Shown in pieces: positions 57,871-64,000 of a DNA stretch of 64,000 nucleotides (its first letter is position 1; every line of letters starts with the position of its first letter). This DNA is from a virus. The translations under genes and the position numbers were made by a program. Location: positions 50,095 to 114,094 of the IMG/VR virus record IMGVR_UViG_3300021961_000037. One strand, written 5' to 3'. The notes under the pieces are model-generated. The model had not been told where the DNA came from, did not search any database, and was given only the letters and a program-made list of their open reading frames with translations.

Positions 57871-57945
57871 TAAAATAGATACATGGGCAGTTGTGATGCC
57901 CGAAAGGGAAAAATAGGACTTCCCTGCGTGGGGGAGCCGAACCCG
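57871..57945 (+). ncRNA. Candidate structured RNA or leader with three stem-loops
   Basis: TAAAAT (57871-57876) could be a -10 with start near 57883. Directly after it stand GGGCA/TGCCC (57885-57889 with 57897-57901, 7-base loop), AGGGAA/TTCCCT (57905-57910 with 57920-57925, 9-base loop) and a weaker GGG/CCC pair (57930s with 57942-57944). The region has no reading frame of note. It could be a small phage RNA or a regulatory leader of the gene at 57988. The rest of the 153-base gap shows nothing more. Confidence 0.4.
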
Positions 57946-57987
57946 AATTTTGTAGTTTATAGCAAATATTTGGACTAGTGTTGTTTC

Positions 57988-58323
57988 ATGGTATTGACTG
58001 ACGAAGCAATGATTTGGCACAACGACGGCCACTCTGTGGGGTTGCGCATCAATAAAGAAAACTTAGAAGTCATATCTGTTGTCTGCCCTCACGAAAACAC
58101 TAAAGACCGCCCATGCGGACACTCAGACACGGAGTGTGTAGTTAGATGGTTTCTAACAACATACGGGATGGAATGCAATGTCGGTGTAAGTAAACCGACC
58201 GATCTGCTTGGTGTTGCTTGGACATTCGTCGGCGAAACATACAAAGACCTTGGATCATGTCAAGTTTGGGTAATCCCCACAGAAGATGAGGCTTTTTCGG
58301 CATGGATGGTAACTCAAAGTTAA
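57988..58323 (+). CDS. Hypothetical protein
   Basis: A 111-residue alpha/beta protein (MVLTDEAMIWHNDGHSVGLR...), with CPHENTKDRPCGHSDTECVV, which could bind a metal (C/H-rich), and WVIPTEDEAFSAWMVTQS at the end. No family recognised. Overlaps the next gene by 22 bases. Confidence 0.55.
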   Translation: MVLTDEAMIWHNDGHSVGLRINKENLEVISVVCPHENTKDRPCGHSDTECVVRWFLTTYGMECNVGVSKPTDLLGVAWTFVGETYKDLGSCQVWVIPTEDEAFSAWMVTQS

Positions 58324-58511
58324 TAGGCGGACTACTGCTCTTTGCCATAGGGGTGGTCGCCGGCGCAATCTCAATAATTTTCTATTCAATGTTCTCGGAA
58401 TATAAGCGTCTTGAACTTGATAGAAAACGTATCAGGGATGACAGTTTTGATCGAGCGCTCAACAAATTTCTTCGGGATTTAGAACACAAGAAGAACGAGG
58501 ACGATTTCTAA
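58302..58511 (+). CDS. Small single-span membrane protein
   Basis: A 69-residue protein. One membrane segment (LIGGLLLFAIGVVAGAISII) near the N-terminus, then a charged helix (YKRLELDRKRIRDDSFDRAL). Convergent with the gene at 58513, only one base apart. No function known. Confidence 0.5.
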   Translation: MDGNSKLIGGLLLFAIGVVAGAISIIFYSMFSEYKRLELDRKRIRDDSFDRALNKFLRDLEHKKNEDDF

Positions 58512-58512
58512 C

Positions 58513-58716
58513 TCAGCCGATTTTTCGTAAAAGGTCGTCAATGATGTCCAAACTCTTGCCGTTTGCATCAATCATTGCTATTGCGAGTTCCCTCCAGCGA
58601 TCACGGTCTATCTCAAGTGCGTCAATCTCTCCAACAAGTTCTGTATTGAGCAACACTTGTTGATCGTATTGTTCTTCAAGGATTTCGTTCACCTTGCAGT
58701 CGCAGTCTTCACCCAT
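58513..58716 (-). CDS. Small helical hypothetical protein
   Basis: A 67-residue protein (GEDCDCKVNEILEEQYDQQV...) that is almost all charged helix, likely coiled coil, with a CDC motif at the N-terminus. Overlaps the end of its upstream neighbour by eight bases, so the two are translated together. Confidence 0.55.
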   Translation of the reverse strand: MGEDCDCKVNEILEEQYDQQVLLNTELVGEIDALEIDRDRWRELAIAMIDANGKSLDIIDDLLRKIG

Positions 58717-58993
58717 TCAAATCACCAACCTCTACATCGGTTATTGTTTTGGAATCATACTGATATTTCTCATACATTGACATCAGGTTCTCTAGACACC
58801 TCATAAAGTTGGACCACCCATCCCGGTCTGACAAACCAACAAGCCCGTTCGTGGCTGTGACGGCGCGGGAAACCTGCCCCACCGACCATCGGTATTCAGC
58901 AAGTTCTTTTTCCAACTTTTCAACCTTGTATTCAAGGTCTTTCATTTGGCGAAATGTTTCCATATCCATTTTTGCTATCACTTTTTTAATCAT
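58709..58993 (-). CDS. Small coiled-coil hypothetical protein
   Basis: A 94-residue protein with a coiled coil (LEYKVEKLEKELAEYRW) and then GLVGLSDRDGWSNFMRCLEN. No family recognised. Lies downstream of tRNA-Thr in the same direction. Confidence 0.55.
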   Translation of the reverse strand: MIKKVIAKMDMETFRQMKDLEYKVEKLEKELAEYRWSVGQVSRAVTATNGLVGLSDRDGWSNFMRCLENLMSMYEKYQYDSKTITDVEVGDLNG

Positions 58994-59006
58994 TGCAGTT
59001 TCCTTC

Positions 59007-59082
59007 TGGAGCCCGAGGTGGGAATCGAACCCACTGTCTCCTCATTACAAGTGAGGTGCATGGCCGAATATGCTTCTCGGGC
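59007..59082 (-). tRNA. tRNA-Thr (anticodon TGT)
   Basis: Read on the minus strand: acceptor GCCCGAG/CTCGGGC, D stem GCAT/ATGC, anticodon stem CCTCA/TGAGG with loop CTTGTAA (anticodon TGT), T arm GTGGG TTCGATT CCCAC, discriminator T and encoded CCA. All four stems pair fully. It reads ACA and related Thr codons. Confidence 0.95.
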
Positions 59083-59262
59083 CTAAACCTGTTCGCTATC
59101 TGCCATCTCTTCGTATGCGTTAAGCGCAGACACTACCCGTAGTGTCAAGTCATCTTGTTCAAACTCTTCCTTGAACACGGTTGAAACATATAGCGTGTTG
59201 TAGAGAACCGTTGCGACATGCTTCCATGTTTTCTGCTCAGATGTCTTTTCCTGTGATATCAC
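59083..59262 (-). CDS. Small hypothetical protein before tRNA-Thr
   Basis: A 59-residue protein from GTG 59262 (a GTG at 59331 would add 23 residues but overlap the regulator gene by 95 bases). KTWKHVATVLYNTLYVSTVF and LRVVSALNAYEEMADSEQV are amphipathic helices. Stop lies directly next to the tRNA. Not recognised. Confidence 0.45.
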   Translation of the reverse strand: MISQEKTSEQKTWKHVATVLYNTLYVSTVFKEEFEQDDLTLRVVSALNAYEEMADSEQV

Positions 59263-59692
59263 TTCTGGTTGCGGTGATGAGTCGTTCAACTGTTCTGATG
59301 AGTCGTCTGAGGTCGGGGTGATATCTTGCACTTTTGTAGTTTATCCGATATTCGTACCGTCCGGACACTTTTGTTCTTGTAATCATTCTGTCTTTTCCCA
59401 GTAGGGCTAAGGCTCTTATTACTGCTGTTTCCGAGCATCCCAGTGTTACTGACATCTCACGGACTGTGAGCCCTGGGCGCTCCACAAGCATCACCAGGAG
59501 TCTTCCTGCTGGCGTGAAGAGGTTTACCTTGCTCTTGGCGGCGTAAGTAATCAAGTTCTGCTCGTCAAGTTCCAAAAGTATGGATTCAACTAATTCTTTT
59601 ACATCTGCATTGTTGGCTATTGCCTGAGCAACGACCTTTTCTAATGGTTGCCTAAGCACATGGTCACGTCTGTTGTCGTGTGCTGAGGTCAT
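59237..59692 (-). CDS. Winged-helix DNA-binding regulator
   Basis: A 151-residue protein from ATG 59692 (ATG 59737 would place the palindrome inside the gene). An N-terminal helical part is followed by a winged helix-turn-helix: LFTPAGRLLVMLVERPGLTV, REMSVTLGCSETAVIRALAL and the wing DRMITRTKVSGRYEYRINY. MarR/ArsR-like in layout. A palindrome just upstream (59696-59722) could be its operator, so autoregulation is likely. It is divergent from the early operon starting at 59848 and may control it. Confidence 0.7.
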   Translation of the reverse strand: MTSAHDNRRDHVLRQPLEKVVAQAIANNADVKELVESILLELDEQNLITYAAKSKVNLFTPAGRLLVMLVERPGLTVREMSVTLGCSETAVIRALALLGKDRMITRTKVSGRYEYRINYKSARYHPDLRRLIRTVERLITATRSDITGKDI

Positions 59693-59695
59693 AGT

Positions 59696-59722
59696 CGTGC
59701 ATCGTATCACTGTGATAGCACG
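59696..59722. promoter_or_regulatory. Operator-like palindrome
   Basis: TATCAC-T-GTGATA (59705-59717) flanked by CGTGC (59696-59700) and GCACG (59718-59722). Perfect inner arms with a one-base centre, placed four bases before the regulator ATG in the divergent gap. Confidence 0.55.
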
Positions 59723-59792
59723 CATGTTTTCCAACAAAAAATCAAAACATCGGATTTATTTACTTTTGTATTTGCAAACACCCAACCGATGC

Positions 59793-59821
59793 TTGACAAA
59801 ACAATGCACATCATAGAAATA
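59793..59821 (+). promoter_or_regulatory. Promoter of early + strand operon
   Basis: Perfect TTGACA (59793-59798). A -10 near 59814-59821 (TAGAAA or GAAATA) is poor. It lies 50 bases before ATG 59848. Confidence 0.45.
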
Positions 59822-59847
59822 TGTCATCATGGATACAAGGAGAAATC

Positions 59848-60141
59848 ATGACTAGTCAAGAGCAACCAAGAAAAGCCTTGCTTGGAAAACTCACGGAACT
59901 CACCGAAACAAGTGTGGATGCACCATGTCGAATCGGCGAAATCCACAAACAACTTGACCCGGAAACAGCACAAGCATTACTGAACGCTTTGCGCTCGGCG
60001 GCATCAACATCCGCCATCCACAAGGCAATCAAAGACGAAGGGTTACCACTCAGTAGGCACACCCTCAACCAAAAGAGGAAATGTTTCCGCCCACCCACAG
60101 ACGGGGAATGCCTCTGCTTCCCCAATAACACAGGAGCCTAA
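59848..60141 (+). CDS. Small HTH-type protein
   Basis: A 97-residue protein; ATG 59848 with AAGGAG upstream is preferred to ATG 59821. TSAIHKAIKDEGLPLSRHTL then NQKRKCFRPP looks like a helix-turn-helix that recognises DNA, with a Cys-containing end (ECLCFPNN). First gene of the early operon; similar short HTH proteins stand before metallophosphoesterase genes in other actinophages. Confidence 0.55.
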   Translation: MTSQEQPRKALLGKLTELTETSVDAPCRIGEIHKQLDPETAQALLNALRSAASTSAIHKAIKDEGLPLSRHTLNQKRKCFRPPTDGECLCFPNNTGA

Positions 60142-61344
60142 ATGTCTCTCCACGACAAACTTACCTCAATGACCCTAGATGCAAACGGCACCCCAGACGG
60201 CGACCGGGCATGGGCACAAGTAGAACTAGACGGAGGAGAGTTATCCACAGGAGCCCTCGCCATCCCCCTCACAGGAGACTGGGACGGCATACTCCGCTCA
60301 TTCGGACTAGACCCCAACGTATTTGAAATCGTAGACGACACCGTCCGGATGTCCAAATGGCAAACATCCAAACGCCTAGAAAACGGAGAAAGAGACCTCA
60401 TCTGGCTCTACTCCTACAGGGCACGCTTCCGCCGCAAAAACATCACCGCACTCCCAGAAGACGAAATAGACAAACTCCGCAAAACTGTACAGAAATGGAA
60501 ACCTTACAAACCCACACTCAAGAACCCTGATAGCAACCCATCAACCTTCGTAATCTGCTGGGCAGACCAACAAATCGGCAAATCAGCAGGAGGCGGCGTA
60601 AAAGCCACAGTAGACCGAATCCTCCAATCCTTCACAGACTGCGAAACCCGCATCAAAGAACTCCGCAAAACTGGGCGGAACATTGAGAAGATTGCCATCG
60701 TCAACATGGGAGACCCAGTAGAAGGCTGCGACGGCAACTACGCCAGCCAATTGTTTACAGTTGAATTAACCCAACGACAACAACTCCTACTAGCACTCGA
60801 CCTATGGGCACAAGGAGTCCGGCACCTCGCCCCACTCGCAGAATCCTCAGAATTCGTCTCCGTACTCTGCAACCACGGCGAATGGATGCGCAGAAACGGC
60901 AAATCCGTCACCTCAGACTCAGACAACGCAGGAGGCTTCCTCACCGACGCCCTACAACGAGTATTGGAAGGACGACCAGAAGTAGAACACCTAGAGTGGC
61001 GAATCCCCCACGACGAGTTCACCACAACAACCGTGCTATCAGGCATCAAAGTCGCATTCACACACGGCCACAAGATCACAGGCAAAGAAATTGAATGGCT
61101 CCGAGGACAATCCATCCGCATCCTCCGAGAAGAAGGACAAGAACCCGACATCTGGGTAACCGCCCACAAACACCACCTCAACGTCCAAGACTTCGGCCCC
61201 TGGTACCGCTTCCAATGCCCATCCAACGACGGCGGCTCCAAATGGTATACGGACATGAGCGGACAATGGTCAACCCCTGGAACCCTCACATTCCTCGTCG
61301 GAAACCACGACCCACGAGGCTGGTCAGATATGGCAGTCCTATGA
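60142..61344 (+). CDS. Metallophosphoesterase (calcineurin-like; exonuclease-type)
   Basis: A 400-residue protein. The phosphoesterase motifs appear in order: D142 in CWADQQIG, GDPVEG (D191), LCNHGEWMRR (N244, H245), FTHGHK (H308, H310) and TAHKHHLN (H342, H344). Domain covers about residues 133-390; the N-terminal 130 residues are a separate alpha/beta domain. Such proteins in phages are thought to be Mre11/SbcD-like nucleases or RNA/DNA phosphatases. The next tiny gene overlaps its stop. Confidence 0.8.
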   Translation: MSLHDKLTSMTLDANGTPDGDRAWAQVELDGGELSTGALAIPLTGDWDGILRSFGLDPNVFEIVDDTVRMSKWQTSKRLENGERDLIWLYSYRARFRRKNITALPEDEIDKLRKTVQKWKPYKPTLKNPDSNPSTFVICWADQQIGKSAGGGVKATVDRILQSFTDCETRIKELRKTGRNIEKIAIVNMGDPVEGCDGNYASQLFTVELTQRQQLLLALDLWAQGVRHLAPLAESSEFVSVLCNHGEWMRRNGKSVTSDSDNAGGFLTDALQRVLEGRPEVEHLEWRIPHDEFTTTTVLSGIKVAFTHGHKITGKEIEWLRGQSIRILREEGQEPDIWVTAHKHHLNVQDFGPWYRFQCPSNDGGSKWYTDMSGQWSTPGTLTFLVGNHDPRGWSDMAVL

Positions 61345-61421
61345 CCCTCACCTGCCCATGCCGATACACCAACATCTGGGGACACCGCCCAGTATGCGAC
61401 ACAGAAGACGACGATGAATAG
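61341..61421 (+). CDS. Tiny Cys-containing protein
   Basis: A 26-residue reading frame (MTLTCPCRYTNIWGHRPVCD...) with ATGA overlap to the previous gene. CPC and VC with His could bind zinc. Short, but coding strand composition matches its neighbours. The 126 bases after it hold no recognisable element. Confidence 0.4.
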   Translation: MTLTCPCRYTNIWGHRPVCDTEDDDE

Positions 61422-61547
61422 ACGCAACTTCCCCCATAAGCCCAACGATACCGATAGTTGCCGTCAGCGTCAACTCTACGCATCGCAGACACCTTGTGTA
61501 AAGCAACGCCGCATAATTCCTTCCACGATTCAAAAACGGGTATAAGC

Positions 61548-62162
61548 ATGACGACAGTTATCGGAATACAGGGAGACGAATACTGCCTCCTAGTAGCAGA
61601 CACCCGCATCTCCTCCACAACAGAAGACGGCATCCCCACCCAAATCAACACCCTCCGCTCAGACACCTCCAAAATCGCAGTAAACGGCAAATACCTCATC
61701 GCCACAGCAGGAGACCTCAGAGCCATCAACCTCCTCACCCACACACTCCAACTCCCCACCTGCCCACCCACACTAAAAGGCAAAAAACTAGACGAATTCA
61801 CCACCAACAAAATCATCCCCACCATCCGCCACCTCTTCGAAACACACGGCTACACCCACACCCCCACACAAGACAACCTCAAAGCCGGACACGACTCAGA
61901 ACTCCTCCTCGCCGTCAACAACACCCTCTACATCATTGACGGCGACTACGCCTGGTTCACCGACCAAAACAACACATACGCCATAGGCACAGGAGCCCCA
62001 TACGCCCTAGGAGCACTCAACGTACTCCCCCAACCCAAAAACCCCATCCAAGCACGCAAAAACGCCCTCAAAGCCATCGCCACCGCAGCCAAATACGACC
62101 CCAACACAGGACACCCATACCACACCCACATCCAACAAAACAGAAAAACTACAACAAAATGA
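61548..62162 (+). CDS. Proteasome/HslV-like Ntn hydrolase
   Basis: A 204-residue protein; ATG 61548 chosen because removal of Met leaves Thr as residue 1, as in proteasome beta subunits and HslV. TTVIGIQGDEYCLLVADTR then has Asp exactly at position 17, and the Lys of DTSKIAVNGKY (position 41 by my count) fits the catalytic K33 with a small insertion. YLIATAGDLRAINL, DSELLLAVNNTLYIIDGDYA and YAIGTGAPYALGAL match further strands and the G-x-G of this fold. It may be a phage peptidase, a decoy for the host proteasome or a self-processing enzyme. No propeptide. Confidence 0.7.
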   Translation: MTTVIGIQGDEYCLLVADTRISSTTEDGIPTQINTLRSDTSKIAVNGKYLIATAGDLRAINLLTHTLQLPTCPPTLKGKKLDEFTTNKIIPTIRHLFETHGYTHTPTQDNLKAGHDSELLLAVNNTLYIIDGDYAWFTDQNNTYAIGTGAPYALGALNVLPQPKNPIQARKNALKAIATAAKYDPNTGHPYHTHIQQNRKTTTK

Positions 62163-62476
62163 ACCACCAAAACCACACCCCACACCCCGATACACAAACA
62201 ACAAACAAATGGCAACAACACGCCAACTGCAAAGGCAAAACCAACCTCATGTTCCCCCAACACCACAAAGACATCACCTACATCATCAAAGCAAGAGAAC
62301 TCTGCTCCACCTGCCCAGTCACAACACAATGCCTCAACTACGCCCTCGAATACCACCCCATAGACATGCACGGCGTATGGGCAGGCATGACCAGCCGACA
62401 ACTCGCAGCAGAACAAAAACGACGAGGCATCAAACCAATACGCCCATCCATATCACAAATGTGGGAACTACTCTAA
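62159..62476 (+). CDS. WhiB-family iron-sulfur regulator
   Basis: A 105-residue protein overlapping the previous stop. Four cluster-binding Cys: C24, C49, C52 and C58 (CSTCPVTTQC), followed by the WhiB turn HGVWAGMTS and a basic end (EQKRRGIKPI). WhiB proteins are found only in Actinobacteria and their phages and bind RNA polymerase sigma factor; phage copies can alter host expression. This is the strongest host clue in the window. Confidence 0.9.
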   Translation: MNHQNHTPHPDTQTTNKWQQHANCKGKTNLMFPQHHKDITYIIKARELCSTCPVTTQCLNYALEYHPIDMHGVWAGMTSRQLAAEQKRRGIKPIRPSISQMWELL

Positions 62477-62533
62477 AACCCAAAAAAGTTCCCGCGTGCG
62501 TGGTTTTTTGTGGTTTGGTGTGGTTTTGTGTTT

Positions 62534-62606
62534 GCCCCTGTAACTCAGTGGTGAGAGTGGCACTCTTATAAGGTGTTGGTCGCAGGTTCGATTCCTGCCG
62601 GGGGCA
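62534..62606 (+). tRNA. tRNA-Ile (anticodon TAT)
   Basis: Acceptor GCCCCTG/CGGGGGC (one G-T pair), D stem ACTC/GAGT, anticodon stem GCACT/GGTGT (two G-T pairs) with loop CTTATAA, T arm GCAGG TTCGATT CCTGC, discriminator A, no encoded CCA. Anticodon TAT reads ATA, a rare Ile codon in GC-rich hosts. It sits between convergent operons. Confidence 0.9.
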
Positions 62607-62609
62607 CGG

Positions 62610-62945
62610 TTAGGTGAGGCGGATTCCGCAGGTGTTGCAGTAGGTGTTTTGGTTTAGTTTTGTGGGGGTTTTGTTGCAGGTGGTTTGTCCGCAGGGTTGG
62701 AGTGTTTTTTCGCCTGTGAGGTAGTCGAGTACGGGTTGGAGTGGGTTGGGTGGGGTGTTGTTTTGGAGTGGGGGTTGGTTGTTGTGGGTGCGGGTTGCGT
62801 TGGTGAGGGTGCGCACCACATATGTTTGTAAACTTTCTTCACAGTTTTGTGCTGTGGTGATGAGTTGGTTTTTGAGCCAGCCTGGGATGGGGATGGTGAG
62901 GTGGACGGTGTGGTCTTCTCGGGCGGGTTTAGGTTTGTGTGGCAT
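62610..62945 (-). CDS. Small protein with helical DNA-binding-like part and Cys end
   Basis: A 111-residue protein. VHLTIPIPGWLKNQLITTA then a second helix (ESLQTYVVRTLTNA) looks like a ribbon-helix-helix (strand-helix-helix) unit. A Pro/Asn/Thr linker leads to a C-terminal Cys-x-x-x-x-Cys ... Cys-x-x-Cys site (CGQTTC, YCNTCG), likely zinc-binding. Overlaps the next gene by 17 bases. Confidence 0.55.
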   Translation of the reverse strand: MPHKPKPAREDHTVHLTIPIPGWLKNQLITTAQNCEESLQTYVVRTLTNATRTHNNQPPLQNNTPPNPLQPVLDYLTGEKTLQPCGQTTCNKTPTKLNQNTYCNTCGIRLT

Positions 62946-63102
62946 CGCGTTCTATGAGGGTGGTTAAGTATTCGGTGATGGACATGTCGTATGCTTCGGC
63001 TTGTTCGATGAGTTGGGTTTTGACGGTTGAGGTGATGCGGAGGGTGAGGGTGGTGTTTCGGGTTGTGGGGGGTTTGGGTGGGCGTCCTGTGCGCTTCTTC
63101 AT
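62929..63102 (-). CDS. Ribbon-helix-helix DNA-binding protein
   Basis: A 57-residue protein from ATG 63102. Basic start MKKRTGRPPKPPTTRN, then NTTLTLRITSTVKTQLIEQA and EAYDMSITEYLTTLIERDA: a strand and two helices as in Arc/CopG proteins. Its ATG overlaps the previous stop (ATGA). A longer open frame to 63474 exists, but that part is a shadow of the gene at 63099. Confidence 0.65.
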   Translation of the reverse strand: MKKRTGRPPKPPTTRNTTLTLRITSTVKTQLIEQAEAYDMSITEYLTTLIERDATQT

Positions 63103-63521
63103 AGGTTTACCGTAGCATTGTAGGTTTCTGTGAAATGTAGTCGATCTGCGTTGGTGTGGAGGTTGAGGCCGACTTGTTGGATGATGGTTTGTAGTTTGGG
63201 GTGGATGCTGGTTGTTTCTATGGTGCCGGCGTTGACGGTGTCTCTGATGTGTGTGTATTGGTTCCAGGCTTGTGCTGCTGTTGGGGGTGCGTCGGGGAGG
63301 CTTCGCAGGTATTCGGCTTTGAGCATTCCTGGGGTGGGGAGGTATTGTTCTCTGGTGGCGAGACGGTCTGCTGCTTGGAGGATTCCGTCTTTGGGTGTGT
63401 CGGCGAGTAGCCGATGCCATGCTCTGTAAACGTTTTTTTGGTTGTCGGGGAGGTTGGGGAGTTCTTTGTTCCACATGGCGTAGATGATTTCTACTGTTTC
63501 GGTGAGTTCTTCTTTGTTCAT
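63099..63521 (-). CDS. Helicase-loader-like replication protein (G39P type)
   Basis: A 140-residue protein. ELTETVEIIYAMWNKELPNL, WHRLLADTPKDGILQAADRL and REQYLPTPGMLKAEYL follow the pattern of small phage helicase loaders/inhibitors such as SPP1 G39P (helical N-terminal domain with P-T-P-G-M-L). Stop overlaps the RHH start. In an early operon with other replication-type genes; assignment is by pattern only. Confidence 0.55.
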   Translation of the reverse strand: MNKEELTETVEIIYAMWNKELPNLPDNQKNVYRAWHRLLADTPKDGILQAADRLATREQYLPTPGMLKAEYLRSLPDAPPTAAQAWNQYTHIRDTVNAGTIETTSIHPKLQTIIQQVGLNLHTNADRLHFTETYNATVNL

Positions 63522-63557
63522 GTGCCGCTTTCCGCTACCGTCGCCTGTTGGATGGGG

Positions 63558-63941
63558 TTACCAGTTGGGGTCGTTGAGGAATTCTGTGCGGGCGTCCCGC
63601 TGTTCGCTGAGGGTGATGAAGCGTTCTACGTTGTCTGCGTGCCGGAAGATGAGTTCGATGTCGTTATATTTTTTGTTTCTGGGGTTGTGGCCCATGTGCC
63701 AGGGGGAGTTTTTGATGCCGTTGATGGCTTGTTTGCAGGCTTCGATTCCGTAGTCGTGGATTGCCCAACCGATGCGGATGGTGCGTTTGTCGTCTAGGAC
63801 GGCTTTGGAGGTGGGGTTGATGGTTTCTTTCCAGTGGGCGAACACTTGTTCTATGGCGTGTGGTGATACTTTGCGGGCTTTGGCTGCTTGTTGCCGGGTT
63901 TGTATGTGTGTTCGATCGGATTGTTTCACGGTAATCCCCAT
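63558..63941 (-). CDS. Replication-type hypothetical protein
   Basis: A 127-residue basic protein. The second half, with VFAHWKETINPTSKAVLDDK, RIGWAIHDYGIEACKQAING and WHMGHNPRNKKYNDIELIFR, is a conserved phage pattern found near replisome-organizer genes (helical, W-x-M/R ... L/I-F-R end). First gene of its operon; its ATG is only about seven bases from a -10 element, so the mRNA may be leaderless. Confidence 0.6.
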   Translation of the reverse strand: MGITVKQSDRTHIQTRQQAAKARKVSPHAIEQVFAHWKETINPTSKAVLDDKRTIRIGWAIHDYGIEACKQAINGIKNSPWHMGHNPRNKKYNDIELIFRHADNVERFITLSEQRDARTEFLNDPNW

Positions 63942-63947
63942 GATTGA

Positions 63948-63976
63948 ACTGTAACCGATAGTTTCAGTAAAGTCAA
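63948..63976 (-). promoter_or_regulatory. Promoter of early minus-strand operon, probably leaderless
   Basis: On the minus strand: TTGACT (63976-63971), 17-base spacer, TACAGT (63953-63948). The ATG begins at 63941, where transcription would start. No ribosome site lies between. Leaderless mRNA is common in Actinobacteria. Confidence 0.6.
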
Positions 63977-64000
63977 GTGATGTGGGAACGCTGGATATCT

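Noticed and set aside
61095-61421. A 108-residue Arg/Pro-rich + strand frame
   Set aside because: Mostly a shadow of the metallophosphoesterase gene; only the final 26 residues from ATG 61341 might be real.
62482-62516. A-run and T-run around CCCGCGTGCGTGG as a bidirectional terminator between convergent operons
   Set aside because: The middle does not form a stable stem; only the A and T runs could pair.
62929-63474. A 181-residue Arg/Pro/His-rich frame on the minus strand
   Set aside because: Only the last 57 residues look like a real (RHH) protein; the upstream part overlaps the well-coding gene at 63099 in another frame.

Overview
The window is part of the genome of a tailed phage with a contractile tail (a myovirus) that most likely infects an aquatic actinobacterium. 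The tail type follows from a sheath protein next to a tube-like protein, a tail-assembly chaperone with a frameshifted extension, a tape measure protein and gp25/gp6(J)/gpI-type baseplate genes. The host inference rests on a WhiB-family regulator, long threonine runs ending in VP in two exported proteins (a style common in Actinobacteria, notably Acidimicrobiia), an M15 peptidase plus a GH25 muramidase as cell-wall enzymes, and a probable leaderless promoter. Many accessory genes look like those of cyanophages and other aquatic phages: 2-oxoglutarate oxygenases, a flavin-dependent halogenase, PQPYPSW-type tail proteins and a CGYDG lipoprotein. Terminase, portal, capsid, polymerase and integrase are not in the window.

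Layout. 1-13205: neck, sheath, tube, terminator, chaperone, tape measure and baseplate, tightly packed on the + strand. 13226-16066: small membrane and baseplate-distal proteins and a first fibre. 16122-21917: a 1931-residue repeat fibre. 21921-39673: about 27 mostly short genes built from a few recurring modules (short W-x-W-N-G proteins, ~115-residue beta proteins, glycine-rich adhesins, Mtd-N-like heads, PQPYPSW proteins), interrupted by two oxygenases and ended by a histidine-rich fibre with X-Pro-Gly repeats. 40000-45466: an enzyme island with three more 2OG-Fe(II) oxygenases, a halogenase and three conserved hypotheticals. 45488-49586: a minus-strand block with a fibre, an FnIII/poly-Pro/Cys-rich adhesin, two small Cys-rich proteins, two active-looking oxygenases and one that has lost its metal ligands. 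49646-53248: a 1200-residue exported, membrane-anchored beta-helix protein. 53332-57834: lysis and cell-surface genes (M15 endolysin, holin-like proteins, lipoprotein, exported subtilase, GH25 muramidase). 57871-59737: a structured-RNA candidate, small genes, tRNA-Thr and a winged-helix regulator with an operator-like palindrome. 59848-63941: early-type genes (HTH protein, metallophosphoesterase, proteasome-like Ntn hydrolase, WhiB, tRNA-Ile, and convergent ribbon-helix-helix and replication-type genes) with a strongly T-poor coding strand.

How the genes may work together. The tail genes assemble the injection machine. The modular fibre/adhesin array probably supplies a large set of host-binding tips. 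The repeated placement of prolyl-hydroxylase-like oxygenases right after Gly/Pro/His-rich adhesin genes, with a halogenase in the same island, suggests (inference only) a virion-protein or cell-surface modification system. Late in infection the exported enzymes and holins would open the cell.
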